DNA of 64,000 bases from Myrica gale (GCA_963930655.1 OZ005614.1:310001-374000); one strand, 5' to 3'; shown: positions 32,616 through 46,400, counted from the stretch's first letter. Notes: generated from the letters alone by a model not told the origin. A program made the numbers and translations.

Positions 32616-35600
32616 TTACAGAGCATTGAGCAATTCTGCATACCATGCCCCATGAACATTGCTGGACACTATAGCCACCTCAATCAACACTTCAGCTACC
32701 TCCATGAGCTTATCTGTAAGAAGCGCTGCTCCCAGAGGCCGCATAGCTGTCTCCACTAATTGCCTTCCCTTCATCCCAGTTCCTCCAAGCACAGCACCTC
32801 TCGCAGCTTGATAAGCAGTACTGGAAACCCGGGAAAATATGGGATCCCCAGCTTGCAAGCTTTTTGCCAACATACTTCCCATAATTTGTTTCCTTGCTTG
32901 GAGTTTTCCGGCGTCTAAAACATGGTCACTGCCTTCAGGAAATACACTTATCGTTTCAACAATTTCCGGTATACCCACATCCTCAACACGATCAAGCAGT
33001 TCAGAGAGCTGCTTGACACATGTGGATACTCTATTATCTATGTCTGAAGGACTTGTCACCAAGTTCTCACTCAGAAGCGTTTGGCGGAGAACCAATATGC
33101 TGTGTAACACGGTAAAACACTCAAACTACAAATTCAAAGATCAAAAGTAGATGAAAGGGGGATCACATTCAAATTTCACCAACCTGGTAGAAATGACGAT
33201 GATCTTCTGAAGTAGAGCCTGAACGGCCCTTAGCCTGGATAAATTAAGCTTAAGAGTTTCAGGCATACTATCAAGAGATGGCCCTGCTATCTCACTCACT
33301 AGCTTTAACAAGCCAAGCCTAACCAACAAATCAACCCTTTCTCCCCTACATTCTGCTTGTTCTGCACCTGGAGACAAATAAAGTTCGATCAGTACAACTT
33401 CAGCCAGTCTATAGAAGAGCATAAACTACAAGTTTTCAATCAAACCTGTAGCGGAAAAGGTTGGAGAGCCCATTTCTGATGACCTAATAATGCTGCCTCC
33501 AGTTCGAAGAGTAGTATGGGGAAGTCCCTCTGATGATCTCACATCACTGGTCATAGGGGATACAGAAGCTCTGTATTCATCCCATTCTTGATCTGCAAAC
33601 ACCCGCACAGATAATAACCACTGCCTAGTCAATGGCAGAGAAGTAGGGGCATTATGAGGAGATCCATGTCGGTTGGAAAAAGCCTTTTTCAGGTACTCTA
33701 AACCAGCTGGCCCCTTAATAAGGGGTTCAACAATTCTTATGCGTGCTTTGCTAATCTCTTTCTTAAGAGTCTGCATAACAACATAATTTGTACAGGGGTC
33801 AGAAGTGCGATTTTCATAAAAGTGAAAACTTACCATCATATATTTGGTGGGCTAAAGATCATGAAGGACATAATTACTGGCCAAAAAAGACATCTTTCAA
33901 CTGTTTAGCGCAAAGTTGGTAAGTATAATATTCCAACTGATTGATACCTCCTCTCAGCTCTCAGCTCTCTGCCAATACTGATAATGTACAAATTAGAACA
34001 TACTTATAGGTAGTTTTACAAAGTTCACAACTCATATTGGATCTGGATGTTGCTCGTCAACTTGTTCCTTGTTGTACCCAGAGACAAAGCACAGATGCTG
34101 CCATGTGCTACATGGAAGCCATTTGATTTGTACGGAAAACGGAACCCGTAATTCTAGTACCTGTGATGTTGGGTTATCCCTTTTCTGGTTTTCCGAATTT
34201 TCTTAGTTTTCTTGTTTGTATGTGTTAGGGGTTCCCCATATAGTCTCTTGTACTGTCGTCTCCTTCTTCTTTTCTTCTTTGTTTTTCTTCTCTTTAATAA
34301 GATTGACTTACTTATATAAAAAAAAACTTCTAGTACCTGAACGCGGTAACAATTATCAATCTATGCACTTTGACTGATATAGCATCCTATTGAATCTGCG
34401 TGGATCATCATGGAGGCAAATTATTGTACTTGCACTGAGTTCGAGAATCTGAAGCACTATAGTGATCCAAGAACAACAGGGTGAGGGCCCACCCCAGATA
34501 AAAGATATTAAAGCACAAATTGGCCTGGGTTCCAGCCTCGTAGATTATGAAGTGTTTGCGAACTGGTTAAAAGGCAGGACTTAGCCCTTATCATGTACCT
34601 CAATGACTTCATGCGTAAGAGATCCAGCCTATACACTACAGCAAGCATTAAAGAGTCATAGCACCAAGTTTTGGCATTGAAAGCAAATTTTGAGCTTACT
34701 GTTATTTAAGGAGTAAAGAAGCATAAAAATACACTTAAAACTGGTACCTGAATTTGCTGCAGAACAAAGCGTAGACCCTTAATCATTAAGAGGGCAAGTG
34801 AAGCTTTCGATTTTTCTCCAACCTGAGAGATCTCTCCAAGTTCTATCAGCAACTTCTGATGGGTTGTCTTCATCGCATCATCATTAGCTGGGGCAGAAAG
34901 TTTCTGCAAAGTGACTAATGCAAAGTCTAGGATCCTCCCAAAATACTCCATGTCTAGGATACCTGACTTCAGCACCTACCAAGAAAACAAGTTTTAAGAC
35001 ACGCAGGTTGTTAGTTTTTATTATGACTACTTCATTCACTGATATTGAGGGGTACTGGCATTAAGTGGCAAGGCAGAAGAGTAAGCTACCTTTGAGAGAG
35101 TGTCAATATCGATAATCTCGACAATTTCTTGTTTCCAACTTTGGGGAGACATCTCACACAGTTCCTCTCTGACTTCCTTCATGAGTTTAAGAACCCAGCT
35201 GAAGTCCGGATCCTCTTGTTTTATGGATTCCATTACAGCATCCCAGAAAGCATTTTCCATTATGTCTTTCACTTTTGCCTGCAAAGCATCGATGTTAAGT
35301 AGGCACTGTGAGGATTCGACCTCCATATGATAACTAAGCTAGCACATCACTTAATGATACATTTGCAATAATTAGATTGAGGCACTAACATTAAGGCTAT
35401 TCTTATCTTTGTCACTAACGATGACGCTATCATAGAAACCATGCCGATGTTCATGGACAATTTCATTTACAAGCAGTTCATTCTCGCTGACCAATGAATC
35501 AGAGCTCTGCTGACCACGAGCAGAAGCTTCGCAAGGGGTAGAGGCCCCAACATTTTTGCCTAGATAAGAATTCTCCCTCTCTGGGTGAACCAAGGGACCT

Positions 35601-38600
35601 GAGCTTTCATGGCCTTCGGCCAGATTATCTGATTCATCAGAGACAGAAACCAAAGAGCCATCTGGTGATCCAGGAGGACACGAAGCTGAAACATGTGGAA
35701 CCGGGGATGCTGATGAGCTCCCAGAACCATTGCATTCCAAAAATCTGGAACGCGCATCAGAAAGAGCACATTCCAGACGTTGAAGCCCTACATTACCACT
35801 CAGATGCTGCACCTTTGCCCTTAGTAGTTGTTGCTGATCTTCCGCAACCTAGCATCACCATAATGATTCCATACATAGGACAAAATAATTAGTGTTTTTT
35901 TTCTAGGCATGAGAAAATAAGTAGGCCGTTACATTACTAGTAAGGAGATTACCAATAAAAGACTACTTCGCAACGATGTGAAGTATGAAAAATACCTGCT
36001 TCTGGATAGCCTTCATGTCATGAGTAAAATCACCACTATCACCTTCTGAATTCAGTTTCATTCTAGAGAGCTCTAATTGGCAAGCAGCTCTTACCAAATC
36101 ATCCTCTAGTGTCCTAACATCCTTAACTTTCCACACTACAAAGTGATACAAATAAGAACGCCATGCTTTATCAAAAGCTTCCAGCTGGGACTTGAAAGTG
36201 ATTCGGCTCGGAAGTGTGGATGCTGTTTTCTCTTCAGCATTTTGTATGGCACCCTGTAATATGATCTTGATCAGAAGCTCAAAATCATAAATGAACTTAG
36301 CAGCCGAGTCAGCAAGAGCCACCTCATGGTCGCTCTTACTGCTGAGAACCGTATCTGGATATCCCAAGATCATATAAGCACAGAGCACAACCCTCACAGG
36401 GTACCTTGACAACGTCACTGGATTTCGGGTTACTTCTTTACTAGCATCAGAAGTCTTTGCCCCTTTCTTCTTGGTACTGACATTTCCCTTTCTAATTGGA
36501 GAAGCAACACACTTAAGAAGATGATCAATGTTCTCCAGGCAAGATAGACCACTACTAGCTTCCTGTGAGATCATGTAGAGGCTCTCTATACGGTCAAGTA
36601 AAACTTTTGCAGCTTGGATGGTTGTAGCTGATTCAATTTGAAGAGCAAGCTGCTTGAATGGCATTGCCTTGACAGATTTTTCACTAATCCCTAAGACTAT
36701 AAAAGCTTTTGCCAAAGCAAAAGACGTTTTTTGCGATGTTACAAACCTCGTCCAGCACCTGAAGATGCACTACATTCTATTTACAAAATAATAAAGAGGG
36801 ACCAAAGAATGAGGAAAATGCAGTTCACAAGAAAGCACAAAGATAATAATAATCTGAGCAGGGATGCAGGTTTTTCATTTATTAGGTTTTTTTAGATCCT
36901 AATTTTATTCCTCCAACTTTACATATTTCTTGCATACTCGACAACAATAATGCAATTGGTATTTATTTGGCAAAGTATATAATCCAATCTCATCTAACTA
37001 TTTGATTAAAGAAAGCTCCATTCATGCAGAAAATAACAAAAGGGAAACAAAATGTTAATTAATTTCATAAAACCCACTGTATGAGAAGATATAAGTAATT
37101 AGGACCGCTGCAGAATCAATGATTTTCTGAGGAGAACTATATATTAAGTAACAACCTCTCAAGAGATAAAGCAGCATCCTGACAAATCAGAAACTTGTAA
37201 CGTAATGAACACTACATTAAAGGAAACAGGGATATAACTCAAGTGTACTGCACACTACGAAAGGGAGCTTAAAGCAGTCCAAAGTTGAAAACAATCAACA
37301 AAACAAAGAAAGAGATCCCTGACCAACAAATATTATATTACTTATTCGTGGCCCCGCACCCCGGGGGGGGGGGGGGGTGAGGGTCCAGGCTAGACTTATC
37401 CTAACTATTGAATTATTTTGTTGCAAACACCGTTATAAGATGACAGTTTATAAATAAGGGGTCCTGACATAACAGGGAAGAGCTGTTGCAAGAGACTAGT
37501 TAATGTGTGAAGACAGGATATGCACCTTGCCAAGTTTCTTGAAAGGCATTCTCCATGCTCGTGCATCATTTTCGACATAACATGAACAGAATTCTCTGAG
37601 CTTCTTCTCCTCAGATATTCTGCTCTTTGCTTCTTAGCCTAGTCATATCACATTGATTTAATAAAGAACCGACAATACATATTTACCCAAGCAAACAAAG
37701 CATCCAATTTAGATGTTCATTTTGCTTCAAACAAAGACTTACCTTTTGGAGCCGATCTTCTAATTGGTCCTGCTTTCTTGTTGTCTCGAACTCTCTTTGA
37801 GCACAGATAGACTTGGCTACTCGCCGTACCTGCAATACCCTAGCATGAGCCCTTGTCTTTTTTGCTTCTAACAATCCCAGCCGCTTTGACTCGGCAGCTG
37901 CACGCTTTTTTACAATCGCGGTACGCACACATTCCTTATACTTCCTATCCCGAATAGCTTTTTGCATCAAGAATTGAGCTGATCGCTCTCTCTTAGCTGC
38001 CCTCAGTTGCTGAGAAGCTTTAAGAAGAAGCATCCGATTTGCCTCTGCTTGCAGAACCCGTGATTCCACCTTCATGCCAAGCTCATCCCGTTGCTTCTCA
38101 AAGCGCATCTCCACACCAGCTTTAGCTGCTTGTCTCAACTCATCCAGCCTAGCTAAGCGCATCTGAGCAGTTGCAAGAATGCTTAACCTGTCGGTATCAT
38201 TATCCAAGTAGAAGATAAACTTATACTGCACAGACTATATAGTTTAAATGTGTGCATGAAATCTTTTTGGTGAAGCAGATCTTGGTTTTAAAGCCAATAG
38301 AAGGGGAAGCTTTTTTTTATAGCATTATATAATCGCCAAGAAGGTCAAGGACTATTACTATGCTCTAAAATCATGAAAGAAGTTCAAGAGAAATCATTAT
38401 AATTCTAAAGCGGGAACTCGCCTTTTTCAGTTGGAAAGCCAGGTTGACCAAGCATAGAGAAGATACCTACAGAATATGATTCTCAGACACTGGACAATTT
38501 CCACAACACAACACACCTCAGCGCAAATGGTAAATAGCATGACTTCAGCTGGGGGATAGTTAGTAAGATTAATGGGGTTTGACCAAGTGTGGATGACCAT

Positions 38601-39945
38601 AGTGAAATCACGTCACCATCATAGGTTCTATGAAGGAGTTGTTTGTCACGCTTTTCCCTCTCTTTGCTTTCCCATCGTCAGCTGGAGCTCCAATTAACCT
38701 TAACTTTCTTTTGTCTTAGATTCTTTCCCAATATGAACTTGAATACTAATGACATGAAGTCCATAAGCTCACACGGCTTATGCATGTCATTGTCATCATA
38801 TATTATCAAAAAACTCCCCTTCGTTTAGATAACTGTGCGCGTTCTTTTTATGTTTTATGCTTCACCTTATTCAGTAGCATCTTCCCACTTAAATTATCAG
38901 AGCCATGAAAATACAGACAGATGACCAGGTAACTACCATATGATCCCTTGTCACGTGTAATTTATTTTTCTTCCAGTGAAATCAGATCCGTAGGACTTGG
39001 GTAGAATCCGCCCAAGGTATACTCATGGTTGGAACCACTATGCGTCATCTTTACTGCAAGGCAGAAGTAACAGGAGGCAAGAACTAGGATAGCGTGATTC
39101 TTAACGCTGAAAGTCCAGGTGTAATGAGATGGTTTGGTTCAACAAGTTTGTAGAAGTATAGCGGAAGCAAGATAACATAAGACATGCTGCTGTATGCGTC
39201 AAATCACTGGATTCAAACTTAACCCACCTCAGCCATCCTCCCATAAAAAATGCAGAGTTAGAAACTCCAAAGCGCATAAGATACGAACACTGAATAGTAG
39301 AGTAGTTCCTCCAATTGTGCAAGCAAACAAAGTAAATTTCCAAACAATAGCATTCTTGGAGAAACATGTTACCTCTTCTGCTCAGCTGCATTAACCTTAG
39401 CTTGGAGCCGCTGACTTAGATTCTGCTCTAGCGAAGAAGAAGAAGATCGTGTCGAACTCCTTGATTTTGGCCGCGCCTTACTTGACAACAACTCGTAAAA
39501 TTGCTGCACCACCGCCGTTCATAAATTTTCTTTCAGATCAACACAGGCATTACAACTAGAAAAGAAGGGCGGGAGCTCAAACTTCGTTTTATTTTTCTTC
39601 TTTAGGTTTCTAATCAACCAGAATAATATTAGCATAATTTGATCTTTTCAAAATCTAAATGATAAACCTAATGCACTGAAAGAACTGTAAAAAGAGACTA
39701 AGAGAAAGTCCTAGATCAATCTCTAGAGAAGAGAGGACCTTTCGGCGTAGATGGGCTCCTCTGAGCCTGGCTTCGATCTCTTCTGTGGTGGAAGTGCTTT
39801 TAGGCTCGAGAAGCCATCTGAGCCTCCGAGGGACCTTCGGAGGCGTGGACGAGGGGGACGACGCCGTATCATCGTTCGTCGGAAAGCACAACGCTATCCC
39901 CGAGACAACCCTCTCCCTCTCCGTCACCTCCACTCCGGTAGCCAT
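32616..39945 (-). CDS. T-complex protein 11 (TCP11) family protein
   Basis: Large plant TCP11-domain protein; the plant role is not established. Eleven exons on the minus strand: 39739-39945, 39373-39503, 37743-38187, 37526-37638, 35996-36758, 35390-35848, 35090-35278, 34748-34975, 33446-33770, 33184-33367 and 32616-33099. Phases join into 1,175 residues without a break. The start is the ATG at 39943-39945 ([20 protein letters not shown]). Residues about 65-310 are Lys/Arg/Glu-rich and predicted coiled coil ([20 protein letters not shown]). The TCP11 domain follows, with blocks [38 protein letters not shown] and, near the end, [20 protein letters not shown] Ser-rich, probably disordered segment (exon 6) splits the domain. 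The intron between exons 8 and 9 holds a short LINE insert, and the intron before exon 4 a run of 15 G. It shares a 534-bp divergent promoter with MLH1. Confidence 0.92.
34152..34339 (+). mobile_element. 5'-truncated LINE insert with 12-bp target-site duplication
   Basis: Insert of about 164 bp (34164-34327) between perfect direct repeats TTCTAGTACCTG at 34152-34163 and 34328-34339. It ends TTTAATAAGATTGACTTAC then TTATAT and an A-run, a shape typical of plant L1-type LINE 3' ends. It lies in an intron of the TCP11 gene on the opposite strand. No coding part is left. The intact repeats suggest a fairly young insertion. Confidence 0.8.
37363..37377. repeat. Run of 15 G in a TCP11 intron
   Basis: A pure G-run (C-run on the coding strand) directly after CACCCC. 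Such tracts are error-prone in sequencing and mutate fast. The length should not be trusted to the base. Confidence 0.9.
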
Positions 39946-40479
39946 CAACTAATTAACCACCGATCGCTCACTTTCTTTGAACACAAGACAACAATCAATT
40001 GGAAACTGAAAAATGTATGTCAATAGCGACTGTTATTTTCCTAGGGAGGAGTATTATATGCGAAGTTATGGTATGCAGTGCTACTGCATCTGCAACGACA
40101 TTCGGCCGAATGGGCTTTTTGTTGATCTTAACTCGTCCACACGGCCCTTTGTGTATCTTATCTGGAATGTTCTATAAGTTTCCCAACGCTAGGCTCTTAT
40201 GGGAGTTCGGCCTGACAGTTTGGGACTGCGTCGGGTTGGGCTGGACCTTTTTTTGAAAAGCTTTTGCCGCGATGGGGGGTGCTGCTAGCACGGAATATTG
40301 TTTCAAAAAAGTTACGGAATCTGATGTTTCAGTGACTTTCGCTATATATATGGGCATATTGCAATGAACGATGGCGCGGGTTTTCTTGTCCACATCCACA
40401 TTACTGTATCGCACTAATAAGAAGCCGAGGAAGTACTTTCCACTTCTTCGCTCACTCTCTCAGTGTCAAGTCTCTACCC
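39946..40479. promoter_or_regulatory. Bidirectional promoter of TCP11 and MLH1
   Basis: 534 bp separate the two divergent start codons. The stretch holds GGGCT/GGCCC-type motifs (for example near 40,096-40,110 and 40,143), like the site II elements of proliferation-linked plant promoters, and a CT-rich block right before the MLH1 start. No TATA box is obvious in either direction. Confidence 0.5.
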
Positions 40480-43400
40480 ATGGCCATGGAAACCAATTCT
40501 GGCGATTGCCATGCCGTCGATGCCGAGTCTCTCCCGACGATGGAAGAAGATTTTCAATCGAAAGAGCCTCCCAGAATCCACCGCCTCGATGAGTCCGTGG
40601 TCAACCGAATCGCGGCTGGAGAGGTGATCCAACGGCCGGTATCCGCCGTGAAAGAGCTTGTGGAGAACAGCCTCGACGCTCACTCCACCTCCATAAACGT
40701 CATCGTCAAGGATGGCGGCCTAAAACTCATCCAAGTATCCGACGACGGCCACGGAATCAGCGTCAGTTACTTCACTCTATCTTCTCAATCTTCGTACGTT
40801 GGAAATGGGATATTCTATTCTCTGTCAGCAGTTAGGCTACCGACGTGCCGGAGGAAAAGAAATCGAAATGAAAACTACTATCATTTTCTTTTTATTATCG
40901 GTTAGGTTCTTTGTGTTTATTCGGCTAGTTATGTTTGTTAATGGTGTTTACTTGGGTTTTCGGTTTTGTTTCCTCAGCTTTGCTTCAATTTCCTTGGCTA
41001 CCAAACAGAACCTTTAGGAAAACTCCGCTTTATTCTTGAAACGCTGCTTTCTTTGTTCGTTTAAGAAACTCGCTTCCTCGCCCGTAATTTTCTATCATGA
41101 GAATCGAACTGAAAGATAGCGGCTCATACTCTGCCTCCTATTTGTTTGCTTTCACTGTCCCTGAATCTCCTGTCAATGGGGCCGAGCCTTAAGAAATAGC
41201 AGCGGTTGATGATTTGGAAATTATTCTTTTTATTTCTTTAATGTCATGAACTTTGATCACTTTTGTTTTTCTCTCCGGAAGAGATTGTGTCCGTGTTTCA
41301 TTTGATTTTTCTTTCGTTATCTCATGATAATGTGATCACTGTTTTCGCTGTTGGCACCACAGTATGAGGACTTGCCAATCTTATGTGAACGGCACACGAC
41401 ATCAAAGCTTTCTACATTTGAGGATTTACAGTCGATAAGGTCGATGGGATTTAGAGGAGAGGCTTTGGCAAGCATGACATACGTTGGTCATGTTACAGTC
41501 ACCACAATTACCAAAGGGCAGTTGCATGGTTACAGGTGGGAATGCGGTGTTACCTGTATGACTAAATGCATCTATTCTTTCAAGCTTTAAAGGAAAGGGA
41601 ATGGAAATAAGAGTTTTGAATATTGTATTTTATGTTGATAAATTAGGGTGCTGAATAAGGAGATAACTAGGATTCAAAAGTTCTTTCTCTCTACAAATTG
41701 AGTATGAATTATTTTTTAGATAATATTTTAAGTTTATTGTTCAGGGTCTCTTACAGAGATGGTGCCATGGAGCATGAACCAAAGGCGTGCGCTGCTGTAA
41801 AAGGATCTCAGATAATGGTATGAAGAGGACATTTGGCTGGAGGTTGCCCGATCCACCTTTTTGTCATGGATTATGTGTAATTTCGTCCAGTGTGCAAAAA
41901 TAGTGATTCCATTTTTCCCCTCCATGAATTTAAATTTCTGTGCCCAAAAATCAGGTTGAGAATCTATTCTATAACATGATTGCTCGGAGGAAGACGCTAC
42001 AAAATTCTGCGGATGATTATTCAAAGATTGTAGATTTGCTAAGCCGGTTTGCTATTCATCACATACATGTGGGCTTCTCCTGCAGAAAGGTTGGTTGCTT
42101 GACTTATTGGACTTATCTTTGCGTCAGTTGTCAAAATCAAAAGTCTATGTTGGATTAAAGGATCCTTGGGATCGGATCACTGATTAATCCTACAAGCTAA
42201 TAAATTCTAAAGAAGACAGCTAAAAAGTATGTAGATGCACAAGTGTACAGGTGATGTATATAACATGACAACTAGCAAATCGTAATTACTCTTTTGAGTT
42301 TTGTTGTTGCATTGTTGGAACTTTTTTGTTCCATAGTTAAGCTTGTGACATAGTAAAGCTTCTTTTACCTCTATTTAACTAGCATGGAGCTGCCAGAGCA
42401 GACGTTCATACAGTTGCTACATCGTCAAGGGCTGATGCTATTCGATCAGTTTATGGGATGTCAGTCGCTCGATCCCTTATCAAAGTAGAGACTTCAGACA
42501 ACGATCCATCTAGTTCAGTGTTCAAGATGGATGGTTTTATCTCCGATTCAAATTACGTTGCAAAGAAGATAACAATGGTGCTTTTTATCAATGGTATGGA
42601 TTGTGATGGCATGCTAAACAGTGTGATTATTCGTATGGTCCGTTAGAATTTACCATTATGACTTCCACAGCAAACATGTAATTCTATATGATATGGAAAG
42701 CAGAGTTTATGACAAGTTCTTGTTTCTTTGGCTTTTTGGAGCATCTATGAACAACTATTACGAATGTCCAATTTTTAAGGCTATTGATGGTGGGAAGAAA
42801 AAATTGGTTGTAAAGTTTATCAGGATAGTTGCATCAATGGACAAGATGTGACATCTGTGTTGGTGCCACATCTTTGATTAGCCTCATTGGAAAAAAGAGC
42901 AGCTGATAATTTAATCAACTAGGTAATCTTGAACTTGGTCTGGTTTTCTTGAGGTTCATACTGCTGAGTTCACAGTGTGCGCACTGCTATCTTGTATAAG
43001 TGAGTTCAGACTCTTTCTCTCTCACACGCGCGCACGCACACACACAATGTTTACATTCATAGGTTTGAGAAAGTAGATCAGGGACTACCTAACTTTGTAT
43101 ATATCCAATCTTCTATTCCAGGGGCCAGAACACTGTCCTTGTCCGTCTTCTACATTATTTCATAGTAGTAGAGTGGAGAAATGGAATAAGAAGTCTCACT
43201 TATTATTTTCTTTCTTTTTCCTTTTACCCGGTCCCCCTCGTTCAGATAGGTTGGTGGAATGCACTGCTTTGAAAAGAGCTATTGAAATTGTTTATGCTGC
43301 AACCTTGCCCAAAGCATCGAAACCCTTCATATATATGTCAATTATATTGCCACCTGAACAAGTTGATGTGAATGTGCACCCTACGAAAAGAGAGGTACGT

Positions 43401-46400
43401 GTTTTCAGGGGGGAGTTCTTATTTTCTTTGTGATCTGAAGTTTTTTATTTAAATAATTTTTCCTTTGCTATCTGAGTTAGTGCTGATATACCAAGGGGAG
43501 GTGGTCATGAGTCTACCTAAGGGGAGGAGAACGGGAAAAAAGAAACCGACTGACAATTTTCCAAAGGATATAGGCTGAAAGTTTTATGAGCCAAGTATAG
43601 CCACCATAAAGGAAAAAAGGAAAAATTGTAATAGTAGTTTTTTCCGGTGCTACTTACAAGAGCAGTCATTTGAAAAAGTGGGTAGAATCGGGTTGCCAGG
43701 AGAGTTGCTGTTTCTTGCTTGATGCAGTGTTGGATAAAAACAGGCTACAGTTGGACAATTGATTTAGCTCAGTCAGGTGCATGCCTGCTAAGAACTCCCG
43801 GCTGTTTCCTATCATTGTGCATCAGAATCTTAACTCCCTAACAGTAAACAAGAAAGTGCTGCTTGGAACAGAAACTATGTTTAAACATGGGATGAAATAA
43901 GCCCCTGATAGGTAATACACTTACGAATTAAATTTTTTTTTTGTTCCATTGTTTTGTTCTCAGAATTATGCTTCTGCGAGAATTGCAGATGCAACACAAG
44001 TTGGAATTCCAATACTGATATGCTTAACACTCGGTCAGATTTGTCAGTAATTATGCAAATACATAGAGATTTTACTAGGTTTTGTCAATTTGCCTGGATT
44101 TTACATATGCCCTTTTCTATTTATGAAGTGAAAAGGCAGGAATTTGTTAAGCTATTTTTGCTTTTTCTTTGGTTGTTTCTTACTATACGGTTGGTGCAGA
44201 ATTTAGTCTTTACTCCACCTTGTTGGGATACATTACTGGATGTTCTAATAGAAAAGGAACTGTGTTGATATGCAGGTAAGCCTTTTAAGTCAGGAAGTTA
44301 TCATTGACAAGATACAGTCGGTGGTTGAATCAAAATTGAGAAACTCCAATGAGGTGCGGACATTTCAGGAACAGGTATGTCCAGAAGAATTGTGTCAAAT
44401 TGGCAATAGGAAAGGTGGCTTGATCCTTATTTATGCCGGGCATGATTATTTTATTTTTCTTTGCATCTTTTTTGCATGTTGTGGCAGATAGTAGAATCAT
44501 TTCCATCTAGTAGTATGGCTATGGACAAGGATTCCGATTTCAGCCCCTCATCATCTGGTACAGCAAAGAGTCTCCCTTTTATATTGTGTTGCATGTCCTT
44601 TGTTGGCCTTATGTTTAGTCAATTTGTTACTCATACTTGCTAATATTCCCAGAGTTTGCTTATTTTTGAAGTGGCTCATGTTCTCCTACAATTGATAGGA
44701 TTCAAATCACAAAAAGTTCTGGTGCATAAGATGGTTAGAACAGATTCATCAGATCCTGCTGGAAGATTGCATGCCTACTTGCAAGCTAAGCCTGGTGGAA
44801 CGCTTGAAAAGAATCCTAGTTTGGCTGCTGTGAGGTAGGGTCCATTTGTGGTTTATATGCATTTGATTTACATTCATAACCCCAATAAAAGCACTTTGGG
44901 GAGATTGACTTCGGTAATGGTTCTCATGAGTGTGAAAAGTGCACGGATACTCAAAATGATTTATCTTCAGATTCGACTTGCTTATGTGTTTGAGTGCGAA
45001 AATTTTGGGGTGGTTAAAATTTTGGAGTATGAGAGTTGGTGAAAAAGTGAAGATAGTTTATGAGAGTTGGTGAAAAGTGAGATAGTTTATGGGAGTCGGT
45101 GAAAAAGTGAAGATATAGAAAATTTGAATGAATATTATAGTGAAAAAATAATGATTTGATGGGAAGAGAGAGATTATTTGTAATTTTTTTAATGAGGCCA
45201 AAATTTTGGCACTCAAACGCACGTTTTTGTCAAATAAAAATTATACTTCTGTTGCTGTTATGCCATGATTGTTGTTGGTAGCATTTTTTTTATCGTTATG
45301 ATTATTATTTTCATGGTAGATGTTACTTATAAAAAAAAAAAATTTCATGGTAGATGTTGCCATTGTTATGGTCATAATTATTGGGGGCAAATTATGATTA
45401 GGATACTTCTTAAGTAGGATTGATAGGGCCTTCTAATTTTTCTTACTTTGCTGAATTTGTATTACAATTTCAGGCCTTAACAGGGTTAGGGTCTCTTATA
45501 TGATTTATAAACCAAGAATTATAAATTAGGTGCTTCTTTTTATTAGAATGAAAAAGCTGTCTTTTTCCTTATATATTGCAATACCGCCCACTGAATATGG
45601 ATAATGGGATATTTGCCTTCACCAACTCTAGCAAAATTGCAAGATGTGTAGTTACAAATGGGTTAGGCCCCATTTAGTTTTTTTAGTTGTTTGAAGGGAG
45701 TTGATTTGGGTTGGGTTCGTGGAGAAGACATCGATCCTAAGGGAGTGGTGTAGGTGGATGAAGTCTGGGATAGTTGGGACAATCTGTTAGGGGTTTGAGA
45801 GGGATTGCAAGTGATTGTGTGCAGGTGAGTCTCTTGGGTAGGCTTTTTCATTATTCTGAAGGTAAAAGTGTTCTTTGTTTGAGTCCAAAGGGTAAGATCC
45901 TCATTTTCATTTTCTGTTGATTGAATCCCCTGACATGGGTCAAATTGTATTTCTGAAAACACGAGTTAGTTTATCTGCTTTCCACAAAATTTATGGGAGG
46001 TCGGAGTATTTTAGCATATGTATTTGGTCCTCTTAGAATCTATTTGAACAACTAGCAATACGCTCTATTATATAATTGGTATCTTGAACTCTTATAAAAG
46101 ACTTAAAACTTTCAAAGAGTAGGTCTTTTTCTTTTCATAATTGGTATCTTGAACTCTTATAAAAGACACAAAACTTTCAAAATGTAGGTCTTCTGTTAGA
46201 CAAAGACGGAACCCAAAGGTGGCTGCTGATCTCACTAGCGTTCAGGAGCTTATTGATGAAATTGATTGTAATTGTCATTCTGGTGAGACTTTAACACGTT
46301 TGGGGCTTTGTTTGAGTTTGTTAGATCTAGCTGCAGCTCCATACCGGTGTATGTTTTTACAGGTCTGCTGGATGTTGTCAGACACTGCACCTATATTGGA

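Noticed and set aside
43750-43830. tRNA-like D-arm sequence TTAGCTCAGTCAGGTGCATG in an MLH1 intron
   Set aside because: No matching T-arm or acceptor stem within the right distance; only the A-box-like part is present.
45660-45960. GC-richer stretch in MLH1 intron 9 starting near GGCCCCATTTAG, with a minus-strand frame
   Set aside because: Might be one end of a DNA transposon, but no matching opposite end was found and the frame has no family pattern.
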